Source: Labrys miyagiensis
GTDB lineage: Bacteria > Pseudomonadota > Alphaproteobacteria > Rhizobiales > Labraceae
DNA: 64,000 bases
Assembly: GCF_030160835.1 (NCBI RefSeq)
Contig: NZ_BSPC01000063.1
Span: 124,001 to 188,000 of the forward strand
Direction of reading: 5' to 3'
Below the pieces are notes generated by a model, which ran no database searches, had not been told where the DNA came from, and was given only the letters and a program-made list of their open reading frames with translations. Positions 7,755 through 16,614 of this stretch are shown here, in pieces. A program made the position numbers and the translations under genes. Within the stretch, counting starts at the first letter, position 1; each line of letters opens with the position of its first letter.

Positions 7755-10640
7755 CTACGCCCTCAACCTTACCGGCCCGGCAATCAGCCGCCTTGCTTCT
7801 TCCGCCGTCACGGGATCGCCGAAGGCTTCGCCCTGCGCGAACTGGCAGCCCAGTTGGCCGAGTTCCTCGGCATCCGAATCGGTCTCGGCGCCGTCGGCGA
7901 TGACTTCCATGCCCAGATCCCCTGCCATGCCGATGATGGATCTCAGGATCACCGGGCGGCCGCGGCCGTTGGGCTTCACGAAGCTCGGATCGATCTTCAA
8001 AAGGTCGAACGGGAAGCGCTGCAGGTAGGACAGGCTCGAATAGCCGGTGCCGAAGCCGTCCATGGCGAGGCCCACGCCGAGATCGGAGAGCTGCGCCAGG
8101 ATCTGCGCGGCATATTCCGGATTCTCCATCACCAGGCTCTCGGAGACTTCCAGCTTGAGCGAGCCGCGCTCGATGCCGGCGCGCGCCATCACCGCCTTGA
8201 GGTCCTGCACTAGGTCCTGGCGCAGCAATTGGCGGCTTGAGATGTTGACCATGCCGAAGAGCGGCGGATCGACCTCGACCAGGCGCTGCCAGATCGAGAG
8301 CTGGCGGGCGGTCCGATCGAGCACGAACAGGCCGACATCGACGATAAGGCCGGTCTCCTCCGCCATGGCGGTGAACTCGGCGGGCGGCAGGCGGCCGAGC
8401 TTGGGATGCTCCCAGCGCACGATCGCCTCGAAGCCGGCGATAGTGCGGTCCTGCAGATGCACCACCGGCTGGAACAGCACCTTCAGCTCGTCGCGCTCGA
8501 TGGCGCGGCGCAGGTCCGCCTCCAGGGTCGAGCGATCGGGGCGTTCCACCCGCATCGCCGGGCGGAAGATCTCGATACGGTCGCCGCCGATCTTCTTGGC
8601 GTGATACATCGCGATCTCGGCATCCTTGATCAACTCGTCCGCCTTTACCGGCGCCTGCGGATCGAAGATGGCGACGCCGATGGAGGCGGTGAGGAAGATT
8701 TCGCGGTCGGCCACGGCGACGGGCGCGCGCAGCGAGCGGCGGATCGCCTCGGCAAAGGCGGAGATGCGCTCGGGGTCGGGTTCGGAGAGCAGCAGCATGC
8801 CGAACTGGTCGCCGAAGATGCGGCAGACGCTGTCGCGCGGCTTCAGGAGGCGTGAGAGGCGGCGCGAGACCGTGAGCAGGATGGAATCGCCAACCGAATG
8901 GCCCACCGCGTCGTTGACCTGCTTGTAGCGGTCGAGATCGAGCAGCAGCACGGTCGGCTTGATGCTCGGATCGTTCTTGGCGAAGGTGAGGGCGGTATCC
9001 AGGCGGTCGGTGAAGAGCTCGCGATTGGGCAGGCCGGTGAGGTTGTCGCGCACCGCATCGTGCAGCAGCCGTTCCTCGGCCGTCTTCTGCTCGGTGATGT
9101 CGGAGACGGTGCCGACGCAGCGCACCACCTCGCCGTCCGAACCGACCACGGGACGGGCCTTGAGGTTCAGCCACATGTAATGGCCGTCGGCGGCGCGAAT
9201 GCGGAAATCCTGGCTGACACGCCCGCGGCGCTGGTCGATCACCGCGTCGAGGGCGGTGCGGAAACGGTCGCGATCGAAGATGTGGACGAGGTCGAGCCAG
9301 CCGCTGGCCGGCCCGTCGAGGGCGCCCGGCGCCACGCCAAGCAACTGGTCGGCCTCCGGGCTGACATAGATGCGGTCCGCCGGCACGTCCCAGTCCCAGA
9401 CGACATCGCCGGAGCCGGTGAGGGCGAGGGCCTTGCGCTCGCTGTCCGTCATCAGGCCGGGCGCGAAGGCACTGCCCGCGAAGGCATGCTGCATCACCGT
9501 GAAGCCGATCAGCATCACCACCAGCACCAGGCCCCCGGTAAGGGCGGGCTGCACCAGGTCATTGGTGAGGTGGCCCATGATGGTCAGCCCCGCCGCCGCC
9601 ACCCAGCCCAGCAGCAAAGTCCAGGTGGGAATCAGCATCACGGCGCGGTCATAGCCGTAGAAGGCGAGGAAGACGATGATGAGCAGGCCCACCACCGCGA
9701 GCGTGGCGATCGAGATGCGGGCAACACCGGCGGCGACGGGGGCATTGATCACGGCAAGGCCGACAAGCGCGGCGAGCGCCACTAGCCAGAGCGCCGAGAC
9801 AACGGAGTAGCGCACATGCCATCGGTTGAGATTGAGATAGGCGAAGAGGAAGACCAGGAGCGTCGCCGAGAATACCGCCTCGGCGCCGGCGCGCCAGACC
9901 CGGTCGCCATCCGGGGCGATGGCAAGGAATTTGTGCAGGAAGCCGAAATCGATGGCGAGGTACGCGAGCACCGCCCAGGCCAGGGCCGCGGCAGCGGGGA
10001 ACATCGCCGTGCCCTTGACCACGAAGGCGATGGTGAGGAACAGCGCCAGGAGGCCGGCAATGCCGAGCACGATGCCCTTGTAGAGGGTCAGCGAGTTGAC
10101 CTTGTCCTTGTAGGCGTCCGGATCCCACAGATAGAGCTGGGGCAGCTTGGCGGTGCGCAGCTCAGCCACGAAGGTGATGCGCGAACCGGGATCCAGCGTG
10201 ACGCGGAAGACATCAGCATCATCGTCGTCCTGGCGCTCGGGCTGGAAACCTTGGCTCGGCGTGATTTCGGCGATGCGCGAGGCGCCGAGATCCGGCCAGA
10301 CCAGGCCGGAGCCGACGAGGCGGAAATGGGGAGCGACGACGATACGGTCGATCTGCTCGTCCGTGGTGTTGGCGAGCGCGAAGACGATCCAGTGCGGATT
10401 GGTGCCCGGTTGCTTCGAACGCACCTCGATGCGGCGTACGATGCCGTCGGCCCCCGGCGCGGTCTGGATCTGGATACGGTCGCCCTGGCTCGAATAGCTC
10501 TCGACGGCAGGCAGAAGGTCGATGGCGTCGACGTCGCCATTCACCGAAACCGGCTCCAGCGCATGCGCAGCGCCGGCAACCATGGCCATGACTGTTATCA
10601 TGGCCAGGGAGGCTGCGATTACGCGAATAAACTGCAACAT
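7755..10640 (-). CDS. Seven-helix sensor protein with PAS, degenerate GGDEF and altered EAL domains
   Basis: Membrane c-di-GMP-type signalling protein, 961 aa. Order: signal peptide (1-28), periplasmic beta-rich domain (about 30-180, 7TMR-DISM-like), about seven membrane helices (185-385), PAS (about 400-520), GGDEF (about 530-695), EAL (about 705-955). The GGDEF site reads FGDQF (609-613) and the inhibitory RxxD site is absent, so cyclase activity is unlikely. The EAL domain reads EAI (738-740), DGFG instead of DDFG (861-864) and DGAE instead of EGVE (916-919), while K882, N799 and Q936 are kept. GGAG upstream of ATG 10640 decides the start. It may be a receptor rather than an enzyme. Confidence 0.85.
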   Translation of the reverse strand: MLQFIRVIAASLAMITVMAMVAGAAHALEPVSVNGDVDAIDLLPAVESYSSQGDRIQIQTAPGADGIVRRIEVRSKQPGTNPHWIVFALANTTDEQIDRIVVAPHFRLVGSGLVWPDLGASRIAEITPSQGFQPERQDDDDADVFRVTLDPGSRITFVAELRTAKLPQLYLWDPDAYKDKVNSLTLYKGIVLGIAGLLALFLTIAFVVKGTAMFPAAAALAWAVLAYLAIDFGFLHKFLAIAPDGDRVWRAGAEAVFSATLLVFLFAYLNLNRWHVRYSVVSALWLVALAALVGLAVINAPVAAGVARISIATLAVVGLLIIVFLAFYGYDRAVMLIPTWTLLLGWVAAAGLTIMGHLTNDLVQPALTGGLVLVVMLIGFTVMQHAFAGSAFAPGLMTDSERKALALTGSGDVVWDWDVPADRIYVSPEADQLLGVAPGALDGPASGWLDLVHIFDRDRFRTALDAVIDQRRGRVSQDFRIRAADGHYMWLNLKARPVVGSDGEVVRCVGTVSDITEQKTAEERLLHDAVRDNLTGLPNRELFTDRLDTALTFAKNDPSIKPTVLLLDLDRYKQVNDAVGHSVGDSILLTVSRRLSRLLKPRDSVCRIFGDQFGMLLLSEPDPERISAFAEAIRRSLRAPVAVADREIFLTASIGVAIFDPQAPVKADELIKDAEIAMYHAKKIGGDRIEIFRPAMRVERPDRSTLEADLRRAIERDELKVLFQPVVHLQDRTIAGFEAIVRWEHPKLGRLPPAEFTAMAEETGLIVDVGLFVLDRTARQLSIWQRLVEVDPPLFGMVNISSRQLLRQDLVQDLKAVMARAGIERGSLKLEVSESLVMENPEYAAQILAQLSDLGVGLAMDGFGTGYSSLSYLQRFPFDLLKIDPSFVKPNGRGRPVILRSIIGMAGDLGMEVIADGAETDSDAEELGQLGCQFAQGEAFGDPVTAEEARRLIAGPVRLRA

Positions 10641-11054
10641 GCGATCTCCAGCCAGAGTTTGGCACCCCGCGCCAGCCTCTGGTCCTTTGTCACTCGACGG
10701 GTCCGCCCACCTGCCACTCAATTGTGTCGAGAACCAGTAGCCAGCTATGGCAAAATGGGCAAGTCGCCCCTTCGGGATTCCTGAAGGCGTCAACCGGAAT
10801 GAGCCGTTCGGAACGCTTTGGGCAATGGCGCATTCTGATCTTGTAGCATGGTTGAGACAATCCACCGCAATCCTGGCGAGAAGTGGCGGCGCCTCACGCC
10901 TCTACCGCTTATTTGACACCCGAGGCAGGCAAGCCCGGCGTTGCCGCCCGGCCCAACTGTCGATAGGGTCGGCCATCGCCTCCTCGCCCGAGGGGGTTCA
11001 TACCTGTCTCTGAAACACCACCCAAGTTCCCAAAGGGTCTATCGAAGGTTTCTC
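10641..11054. other. Intergenic region between divergent GGDEF/EAL and galU genes
   Basis: This 414-base gap separates two divergent genes and must hold both promoters. Short open frames cross it but lack ribosome sites and family resemblance. A TTGACA-like hexamer occurs near 10914 without a convincing -10 partner. I see no repeat-family element, RNA gene or strong palindrome here. Confidence 0.4.
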
Positions 11055-11930
11055 ATGACGCGCATTCGTAAAGCCGTGTTTCCCGTCGCCGGCCTCGGCA
11101 CCCGCTTCCTGCCCGCCACCAAGTCCGTCCCGAAGGAAATGCTGACCGTGGTGGACAAACCGGTCATCCAGCATGTGGTAGACGAAGCCCGCGAGGCCGG
11201 AATCGAACATTTCATTTTCGTCACCGGCCGCAACAAGGGCGTCATCGAGGATCATTTCGACGTCGCCTATGAGCTCGACGCCACGCTGAAGGAGCGCGGC
11301 AAGATGGAGGCCTTCGAGGAGTTGCAGCGCAGCCTCCCCGCCGCCGGGCAGGCCAGCTTCACCCGTCAGCAGGCTCCCCTCGGCCTCGGCCATGCCGTGT
11401 GGTGCGCGCGCGAGATCGTCGGCAACGAACCCTTCGCCTTGCTGCTGCCGGACATGCTCCATCACTCCAAGGGCAAGAGCTGCCTCGCCGAGATGGTGGA
11501 GGCCTATGACAGGGTCGGCGGCAACCACATCGCGGTGTTCGAGGCGCCCGAGGACCAGACCCATCAATATGGCATCGTCGGCAAGGGCGAGAGCGTCGGC
11601 GGCAACGCCTTCGAGATCACCAAGATGGTGGAAAAGCCCAAGAAGGGCACGGCGCCATCCAACCTCGCCGTGTCGGGGCGCTACATCCTGCAGCCCGAGA
11701 TCTTCGGCCTCCTGGAAAAGCAGGAGCGTGGCGCAGGCGGTGAGATCCAGCTCACCGATTCCATGCTGAAGCTCGCCCAGCAGCAGAAGTTCTACGGCTC
11801 GGTGTTCAAGGGCCGCATCTATGATTGCGGCATGAAGATCGGCTTCCTCACCGCCAACGTCGCCTACGCACTGGAGCGCGAGGGCCTCGGCGATGAACTG
11901 AGGGCCGAGCTGAAGACGCTGCTCGGCTGA
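11055..11930 (+). CDS. galU: UTP--glucose-1-phosphate uridylyltransferase
   Basis: Makes UDP-glucose from UTP and glucose-1-phosphate for polysaccharide and envelope synthesis; 291 aa, standard GalU size. The nucleotidyltransferase signature [18 protein letters not shown] is near the N-terminus, with the sugar-phosphate segment [10 protein letters not shown] and the Lys-containing VEKPKKG later. ATG 11055 is chosen because homologues start [13 protein letters not shown] and AAGG precedes it; an upstream in-frame ATG at 10941 adds a non-homologous leader. A strong terminator follows. Confidence 0.95.
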   Translation: MTRIRKAVFPVAGLGTRFLPATKSVPKEMLTVVDKPVIQHVVDEAREAGIEHFIFVTGRNKGVIEDHFDVAYELDATLKERGKMEAFEELQRSLPAAGQASFTRQQAPLGLGHAVWCAREIVGNEPFALLLPDMLHHSKGKSCLAEMVEAYDRVGGNHIAVFEAPEDQTHQYGIVGKGESVGGNAFEITKMVEKPKKGTAPSNLAVSGRYILQPEIFGLLEKQERGAGGEIQLTDSMLKLAQQQKFYGSVFKGRIYDCGMKIGFLTANVAYALEREGLGDELRAELKTLLG

Positions 11931-11949
11931 GGTTTTTGCGGAGTTTCAT

Positions 11950-11989
11950 ATGGGCGTCTTCCAGAAATGGAGGGCGCCCATTTTATTTT
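11950..11989 (+). terminator. Rho-independent terminator of galU
   Basis: A 13-bp stem (11950-11962 with 11969-11981, a few G-T pairs) and a six-base loop AGAAAT are followed by TTTATTTT. It lies 20 bases after the galU stop. Confidence 0.85.
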
Positions 11990-12071
11990 GGGCCTGTGAT
12001 TTTTGCTCGGGAGAAGCCTTCAAACCGAGCCCGGGCGGATTGAATGAGCGTCCCGCGGCGAAGGGCGCGCA

Positions 12072-12107
12072 TTGCAGCATACGCAGCATTGTTGTATATG
12101 CTGTATG
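12072..12107 (+). promoter_or_regulatory. Promoter with overlapping operator of the toxin-antitoxin pair
   Basis: TTGCAG (12072-12077) and TATATG (12095-12100) are separated by exactly 17 bases, a good sigma-70 arrangement. An inverted repeat, CATACgCAGCAT (12078-12089) and ATGCTGTATG (12098-12107), fills the spacer and covers the -10. Repressor bound there would block polymerase, as expected for Phd/YefM autoregulation. The binding itself is inferred. Confidence 0.65.
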
Positions 12108-12127
12108 TCTGTGTCAGAGGGTTCATC

Positions 12128-12379
12128 GTGAAAAGCTATACGACGAGCGATTTGTCTCGAAAATCTGGTGACATCATCGCAGATGCATTGCGCATGCCCG
12201 TTACAATCACGCAGCGCAGCAAGCCCCGCTTGGTATTGCTTAGTATTGAGGATTATCAGCGTCTGACGTCGGCCGCGCAAACTCGTTTCGCTGGTACTCT
12301 CGATGCCATGCCGGATGAGTTATTCGAAGGGTTCAAAAGCGCCGTTGAAGCTTATGAGCATGAACGCGACGAGCCATGA
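12128..12379 (+). CDS. Phd/YefM-like antitoxin
   Basis: Small protein of 83 aa with the N-terminal pattern of Phd/YefM antitoxins (SYTTSDLSRKSGDIIADALRMPVTITQRSKPRLVLLSIEDY), which forms the DNA-binding fold; the acidic C-terminus would wrap the toxin. The start is taken as GTG 12128 because AGAGGG lies about seven bases upstream and the family motif begins at once; the ATG at 12044 would translate through the promoter. It overlaps the next gene by four bases, the usual antitoxin-toxin coupling. Confidence 0.8.
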   Translation: MKSYTTSDLSRKSGDIIADALRMPVTITQRSKPRLVLLSIEDYQRLTSAAQTRFAGTLDAMPDELFEGFKSAVEAYEHERDEP

Positions 12380-12792
12380 GCTACGACGATATTCAGTCGG
12401 CGACGGTGGTTCAGTATCCGTATCTCTGGCACCGAGAGGCTGAACGCGGAGAACTGGAGGGACGGAAGGACCGTCCGGTTGCTGTCGGAGTGAGAATTCC
12501 CCAGCCGGATGGTGTAGACCTCCTGCTCCTGTTTCCGATTACGAGCAAGCAACCCGCCGCGTCACAATTTGCTGCTGAGATTCCCGAAACCGAGAAACGG
12601 CGCGCCGGCCTGAGTACCGACATCCGTTTGTGGATCATTCTTGAGGAATTCAATGGCGATCGGGTCGGTCGATCTTATTACCTCAAACCGGCTGCAGTCC
12701 TCGGCCGCTTCAGCAAGGCTTTCTTCCTGCCCCTCATGAAGCAAGTTATTGCACGCCGATCCCGGCTTGCTGCCGTCGACAGAGGGAGCTGA
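12376..12792 (+). CDS. Putative PemK/MazF-like toxin
   Basis: Protein of 138 aa translated from an ATG overlapping the antitoxin stop. The segment LEGRKDRPVAVGV matches the K-x-RPV motif of the MazF/PemK endoribonuclease barrel, and LLLLFPITSK and LWIILEEFN fit later strands of that fold. Overall identity to classical MazF is low, so ribonuclease activity is inference supported mainly by the position after a Phd-like antitoxin. An ordinary conserved protein of unknown function is the alternative. Confidence 0.6.
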   Translation: MSYDDIQSATVVQYPYLWHREAERGELEGRKDRPVAVGVRIPQPDGVDLLLLFPITSKQPAASQFAAEIPETEKRRAGLSTDIRLWIILEEFNGDRVGRSYYLKPAAVLGRFSKAFFLPLMKQVIARRSRLAAVDRGS

Positions 12793-12807
12793 CATTCCGG
12801 GACCCCG

Positions 12808-13395
12808 TCACCTTATCGGATCATCTGCCAGGATCGCGTAGAGCAAGTGATCCCGCCAGGCGCCGGCGATGCAGAGATAGGAGCGGGCATAACCCTCACG
12901 GATGAAGCCCACCTTTTCGAGAAGCCGGATCGAGGGTTCGTTCTCCGGAAGGCAGGCGGCCTCGACGCGGCGCAGGCGCAGGCCGTTGAAGGCGTAGGGC
13001 AGCATGGCGCGCACGGCGTCGCTCATATAGCCCTGGCCGGCATAGGCTTGGCCCATCCAGTAGCCGAGCGAGGCGGTCTGCGCCACGCCGCGGCGGATCT
13101 GGCCGAGGGTGAGGCCCCCCACCAGCGCGCCGTCACTGTGGCGGAAGATGAAGAAGGGATAGGCGGCATCGGCCCGCACATCCTGGCTGTAGCGCTTCAG
13201 GCGGGCGCGGAAGGCCATGCGGGTGAGGTCGTTGGGCGGCCAGGTCGGCTCCCAGGGGCGCAGAAACTCGCGGCTGGCGGCGCGCAAGGCGGCCCAGGCC
13301 TCGAAATCCCGCATTTCGGGCGCACGCAACTCCACGCTGCGGCCCTGGAGCGGAGGCAGCACATCCGCGAAGGAAAAGGGCCGCAGGAAGGACAT
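12808..13395 (-). CDS. GNAT N-acetyltransferase, RimJ type
   Basis: Acetyl-CoA-dependent N-acetyltransferase of 195 aa. The acetyl-CoA-binding segment GQAYAGQGYMSDAVRAML and the later RRVEAACLPENEPSIRLLEKVGF block are typical of RimJ/RimL proteins, which acetylate ribosomal protein N-termini or small molecules. It is the last gene after thrC and the M16 protease, separated from them by a repeat-rich gap. The substrate cannot be read from sequence. Confidence 0.85.
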   Translation of the reverse strand: MSFLRPFSFADVLPPLQGRSVELRAPEMRDFEAWAALRAASREFLRPWEPTWPPNDLTRMAFRARLKRYSQDVRADAAYPFFIFRHSDGALVGGLTLGQIRRGVAQTASLGYWMGQAYAGQGYMSDAVRAMLPYAFNGLRLRRVEAACLPENEPSIRLLEKVGFIREGYARSYLCIAGAWRDHLLYAILADDPIR

Positions 13396-13490
13396 TCAGA
13401 ACGCTTTACCTTCAGATTGAATCGCTAGGAATCGCAAAATACTTTTAATACCAACGAGTTAAGTTTGAGAGCCACTTCAACCTGAAAGCA

Positions 13491-13545
13491 TTTTGCTCTC
13501 GAGCAAAACGCGTTTAAGCGTAAACGCTTCTTTGCTCTAACTCTT
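13491..13545. repeat. Nested palindromes downstream of the M16 protease gene
   Basis: TTTTGCTC and GAGCAAAA form an 18-bp palindrome at 13491-13508. GAGCAAAA (13501-13508) can also pair with TTTGCTC (13531-13537) around an inner CGTTTA/TAAACG hairpin. These competing hairpins adjoin the family C repeat in the gap between two minus-strand genes. Confidence 0.6.
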
Positions 13546-13598
13546 TGTTTCGACGCGTTTTTGCGATTCTTGCCGATTCCGTCAAATCGCAAAACGCT
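13534..13598 (-). repeat. Family C repeat, 65-bp copy 1
   Basis: Read on the minus strand this 65-bp element starts AGCGTTTTGCGATTTGACGG and ends AACAAAGAGTTAGAGC. It matches 57259-57323 (plus strand) at 63 of 65 positions. It starts about 15 bases after the M16 protease stop. Confidence 0.85.
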
Positions 13599-13612
13599 CA
13601 AGGGCGTGCCCC

Positions 13613-14872
13613 TCACGCGGCCAATCTGGTGCGGATCTTGTCGAGGCGCGGGAGCTTGGCCACAGGCCCCAGCGCAGCGAGCGTCGGCGTCGAGGCCAGC
13701 AGCGCCTCGCCCGCCTTGCGCACATCATCCGCGGTGACGGCCTCGATCTTGGCAATGAGTTCCGCCGGCGGCAGCGGGCGGCCCCAGATCAGCATGTGAC
13801 GCGCCATCTGCTCGGCCCGCATGGACGAGGATTCGAGCGCCATCAAGAGGCCCGCCTTCATCTGCGCCTTGGCGCGGGCGATCTCGGCTTCGCCCGGCGC
13901 CCGCGTGGTTTCGGCGACGGTATCGAGGATCACCGGCACGAGCTCCGGCAACTCCTCAGGGCCGGCGCCGGCGGAAATGCCGAACACCCCGGTGTCCGAA
14001 TAGCCCCACTGGAAGGCATAGACCGAGTAGCATAGGCCCCGCTTCTCGCGCACTTCCTGGAACAGGCGCGAGGACATGCCCCCGCCCAGGATATTGGTGA
14101 AGACGCCCAGCGCCGGGCTTAGCTCGTCGCGATAGGAGCGGCCGGCAAAGCCGATCAGCACATTGGCCTGCTCGTGATCGGTCTCCTCGACATGCTCGCC
14201 GCCGCGATAGGTGGCGGGGGTCGGCGCCGGGCCAGTGCCTTGCGGCAGGCCAGCGAAGAGACGGGCAGAATCCTCGACGACACGGTCATGGTCGACGGCA
14301 CCGGCGGCGGCCACCACCATGCGCCCGGCCCGGTAATGGGTGTCGAGATAGTCCTGGATGGCGCCGCGGTCGAACGACATCACCGTCTCCGGCGTGCCGA
14401 GAATGGGGCGGCCAATCGCCTGGCCGGGGAAGGCGGCCTGGTTGAACATGTCGAAGACGAGGTCGTCGGGGGTATCCTCGGCCGCGCTGATCTCCTGCAG
14501 GATGACGTTTTTCTCGCGCGCCAGCTCATCCTTGTCGAAGACCGACTGGGTGAGGATATCGGCGAGGATGTCGAAGCCGAGGCCGACATCCTCCTTCAGC
14601 ACGCGGGCGTAATAGGCCGTCTGCTCGCCGGAGGTGGCGGCGTTGAGCTCGCCGCCGGCGCTTTCGATCTCCTCGGCGATGCGCTTGGCGTCGCGGCTCT
14701 TCGTGCCCTTGAAGGCCATGTGCTCGAGAAGATGGGCGAGGCCATGCTCCTTCTCGCCTTCCGAGCGGGCGCCCGCGCCGGCAAAGACGCCGAGCGAGGC
14801 GGTTTCAAGATGGGCCATGGCGTCGGTGACGACGGTCAGGCCCGATGGCAGCGTGGTAACCTTGACGCTCAT
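13613..14872 (-). CDS. M16 family zinc metallopeptidase (mitochondrial-processing-peptidase type)
   Basis: Pitrilysin-family protease of 419 aa with the inverted zinc motif HLLEH (H47, E50, H51) and the third ligand E127 in ILQE, exactly 76 residues further on as the family requires. Bacterial homologues of this size work as homodimers, and their natural substrates are mostly unknown. Its start overlaps the thrC stop by four bases; thrC followed by this protease and an acetyltransferase is a recurring Rhizobiales arrangement. Confidence 0.92.
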   Translation of the reverse strand: MSVKVTTLPSGLTVVTDAMAHLETASLGVFAGAGARSEGEKEHGLAHLLEHMAFKGTKSRDAKRIAEEIESAGGELNAATSGEQTAYYARVLKEDVGLGFDILADILTQSVFDKDELAREKNVILQEISAAEDTPDDLVFDMFNQAAFPGQAIGRPILGTPETVMSFDRGAIQDYLDTHYRAGRMVVAAAGAVDHDRVVEDSARLFAGLPQGTGPAPTPATYRGGEHVEETDHEQANVLIGFAGRSYRDELSPALGVFTNILGGGMSSRLFQEVREKRGLCYSVYAFQWGYSDTGVFGISAGAGPEELPELVPVILDTVAETTRAPGEAEIARAKAQMKAGLLMALESSSMRAEQMARHMLIWGRPLPPAELIAKIEAVTADDVRKAGEALLASTPTLAALGPVAKLPRLDKIRTRLAA

Positions 14873-16281
14873 GCCGCTTCGCCCTGGGCGGCGCGGGAAT
14901 GCTGGCGCACGAAGGCTTCGATGGCGCCTAGATCGTTCGGCAGCACGGTGAAGCGTTCCGGGCGCTCATGCAGGTCGGCGAGGAAATCAGGCAGCTTCGG
15001 CTCGATGCCGCAGGCCGCCTTCACCGCCGCCGGGAACTTGGCGGGATGGGCGGTGCCGAGCACCACCATCGGCACGCTGCGGTCGGGCTCGGATTTCCAG
15101 GCGGCGACCACACCGACCGCGGTGTGCGGATCGAGCAGATAGCCGGACGACCGCCAGGTGAGGTTGATCGCCTTGGCGATCTCGGCCTCGTCGGCACGCT
15201 CGGCGTCGAACTCGTCGGCGATCGCCTCATAGGCGGCGCCCTCGACCACGAAGGCGCCTGATTGCGCAAGGTTGGCCATCAGGCGGCGCACCTGCGCCGG
15301 GTCGCGCCGATGCGCGTCGAACAACAGGCGCTCGAAATTGGAGGAGACCTGGATATCCATCGAGGGAGAGGAGGTCGCGACCACGCCGCGCGCCTCATAG
15401 ACGCCGGTGGCGACGGTGCGAGCGAGGATGTCGTTGACATTGGTGGCGATCAGCAGCCGCTCGATCGGCAGACCCATGCGCTTGGCGACGTAACCGGCGA
15501 AGATGTCGCCGAAATTGCCGGTCGGCACCGAGAAGGAGACCGGGCGGTGCGGGGCGCCCAGCGCCACGGCGGCCGTGAAATAATAGACGATCTGCGCGAC
15601 GATGCGGGCCCAGTTGATCGAGTTGACGCCGGACAGGCCGATCTCGTCACGGAAGTCGAGATGGTTGAACATGGCCTTCAACTGCGCCTGGCAATCGTCG
15701 AAATTGCCCTCCAGCGCCACGGCGTGGACATTGGGCGCGGCCACCGTGGTCATCTGCCGGCGCTGCACGTCGGAGACGCGGCCATGCGGATAGAGGATGA
15801 CGATGTCGACCTGGTCGAGGCCGCGGAAGGCCTCGATGGCGGCGCTGCCGGTGTCGCCGGAGGTCGCGCCGACGATGGTAGCGCGCTTGTTGCGGGCCCT
15901 GAGGGCATGGTCCATCAGGCGGGCGAGCAGCTGCATCGCCACGTCCTTGAAGGCCAGCGTCGGGCCATGGAAGAGCTCCTGCACGAAGAGGTTGTCGCCG
16001 ATCTGCACCAGCGGGGCCACCACGGGATGGTCGAAGCTGCCATAGGCCTGCTGCAGCATATGGCGTAATGCGTCAGGCTCGATCTCGCCGCCGATGAAGG
16101 GTGCGATTACCGCCTCGGCCACCTGCCAATAGGGCTTGCCGGCGAAGGAGGCGATGGTGGCGGGCGGGAGAACCGGCCATGTCTGCGGCACATAGAGCCC
16201 GCCGTCGCGGGCGAGGCCGGCGAGAAGGGCATCGCAAAAACCGAGGACGGGTGCTTCGCCCCGGGTGGAAACATAACGCAC
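14869..16281 (-). CDS. thrC: Threonine synthase
   Basis: PLP enzyme converting O-phosphohomoserine to threonine; 470 aa, the longer type II family. The N-terminus VRYVSTRGEAPVLGF and the PLP lysine K112 in TLAFKDVAMQ are clear. I take GTG 16281 as the start because AAGGA lies seven bases upstream and homologues begin at this motif; the in-frame ATG at 16326 adds 15 unconserved residues. It overlaps the M16 gene by four bases. Confidence 0.94.
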   Translation of the reverse strand: MRYVSTRGEAPVLGFCDALLAGLARDGGLYVPQTWPVLPPATIASFAGKPYWQVAEAVIAPFIGGEIEPDALRHMLQQAYGSFDHPVVAPLVQIGDNLFVQELFHGPTLAFKDVAMQLLARLMDHALRARNKRATIVGATSGDTGSAAIEAFRGLDQVDIVILYPHGRVSDVQRRQMTTVAAPNVHAVALEGNFDDCQAQLKAMFNHLDFRDEIGLSGVNSINWARIVAQIVYYFTAAVALGAPHRPVSFSVPTGNFGDIFAGYVAKRMGLPIERLLIATNVNDILARTVATGVYEARGVVATSSPSMDIQVSSNFERLLFDAHRRDPAQVRRLMANLAQSGAFVVEGAAYEAIADEFDAERADEAEIAKAINLTWRSSGYLLDPHTAVGVVAAWKSEPDRSVPMVVLGTAHPAKFPAAVKAACGIEPKLPDFLADLHERPERFTVLPNDLGAIEAFVRQHSRAAQGEAA

Positions 16282-16614
16282 GGGTCTATCCTTTTCGGTG
16301 CCGGAGGAAGGCAAATCCCGCTCCAAACATCCAGAGTGTGATGATGTCGATCTGGGGCGCTGTCGTCATTCCGGGCGACCGTATCCTCACAAGCTTTCGC
16401 TTGTGAGTGGAGACCCGGAATCCATGAACACAACCCCGCCAGGACGGTGTTCATGGATTCCGGCTTTCCGCTTCGCTTCAGCCGGAATGACGGAACGTTC
16501 CGGCCTCATCGGAAGACCGTTTCGCGACCCGATCCGCTTGCATCACGCTCTGAACTTCATCCTGTAATCCGCATGCGGCGTGCGGGCAAGGCGCGTATCG
16601 CCGTCTCGTTGCTC
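16282..16614. other. Gap between surf1 and thrC
   Basis: The 333 bases between these two minus-strand genes contain a full family B repeat (16365-16491) and a small CCGCATGCGG palindrome near 16571. The thrC ribosome site lies at the left end. No credible small gene is seen. The repeat may separate transcription of the cox operon from thrC. Confidence 0.5.
16365..16491. repeat. Family B palindromic repeat, copy 2
   Basis: The 127-bp element is bounded by GTCATTCCGG (16365-16374) and CCGGAATGAC (16482-16491). Inside are a second inverted pair, CCGGAATCCATGAACA (16415-16430) with TGTTCATGGATTCCGG (16448-16463), and a TCACAAGC...GCTTGTGA hairpin near 16387-16406. The copy at 60644-60794 has the same CACAAGC hairpin. 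Confidence 0.85.

Noticed and set aside
7567-9785. Long open frames on both strands overlapping the GGDEF/EAL gene
   Set aside because: The sense gene has intact domain order and a strong ribosome site; the other frames translate to Arg/Ala/Pro-rich sequence without family features.
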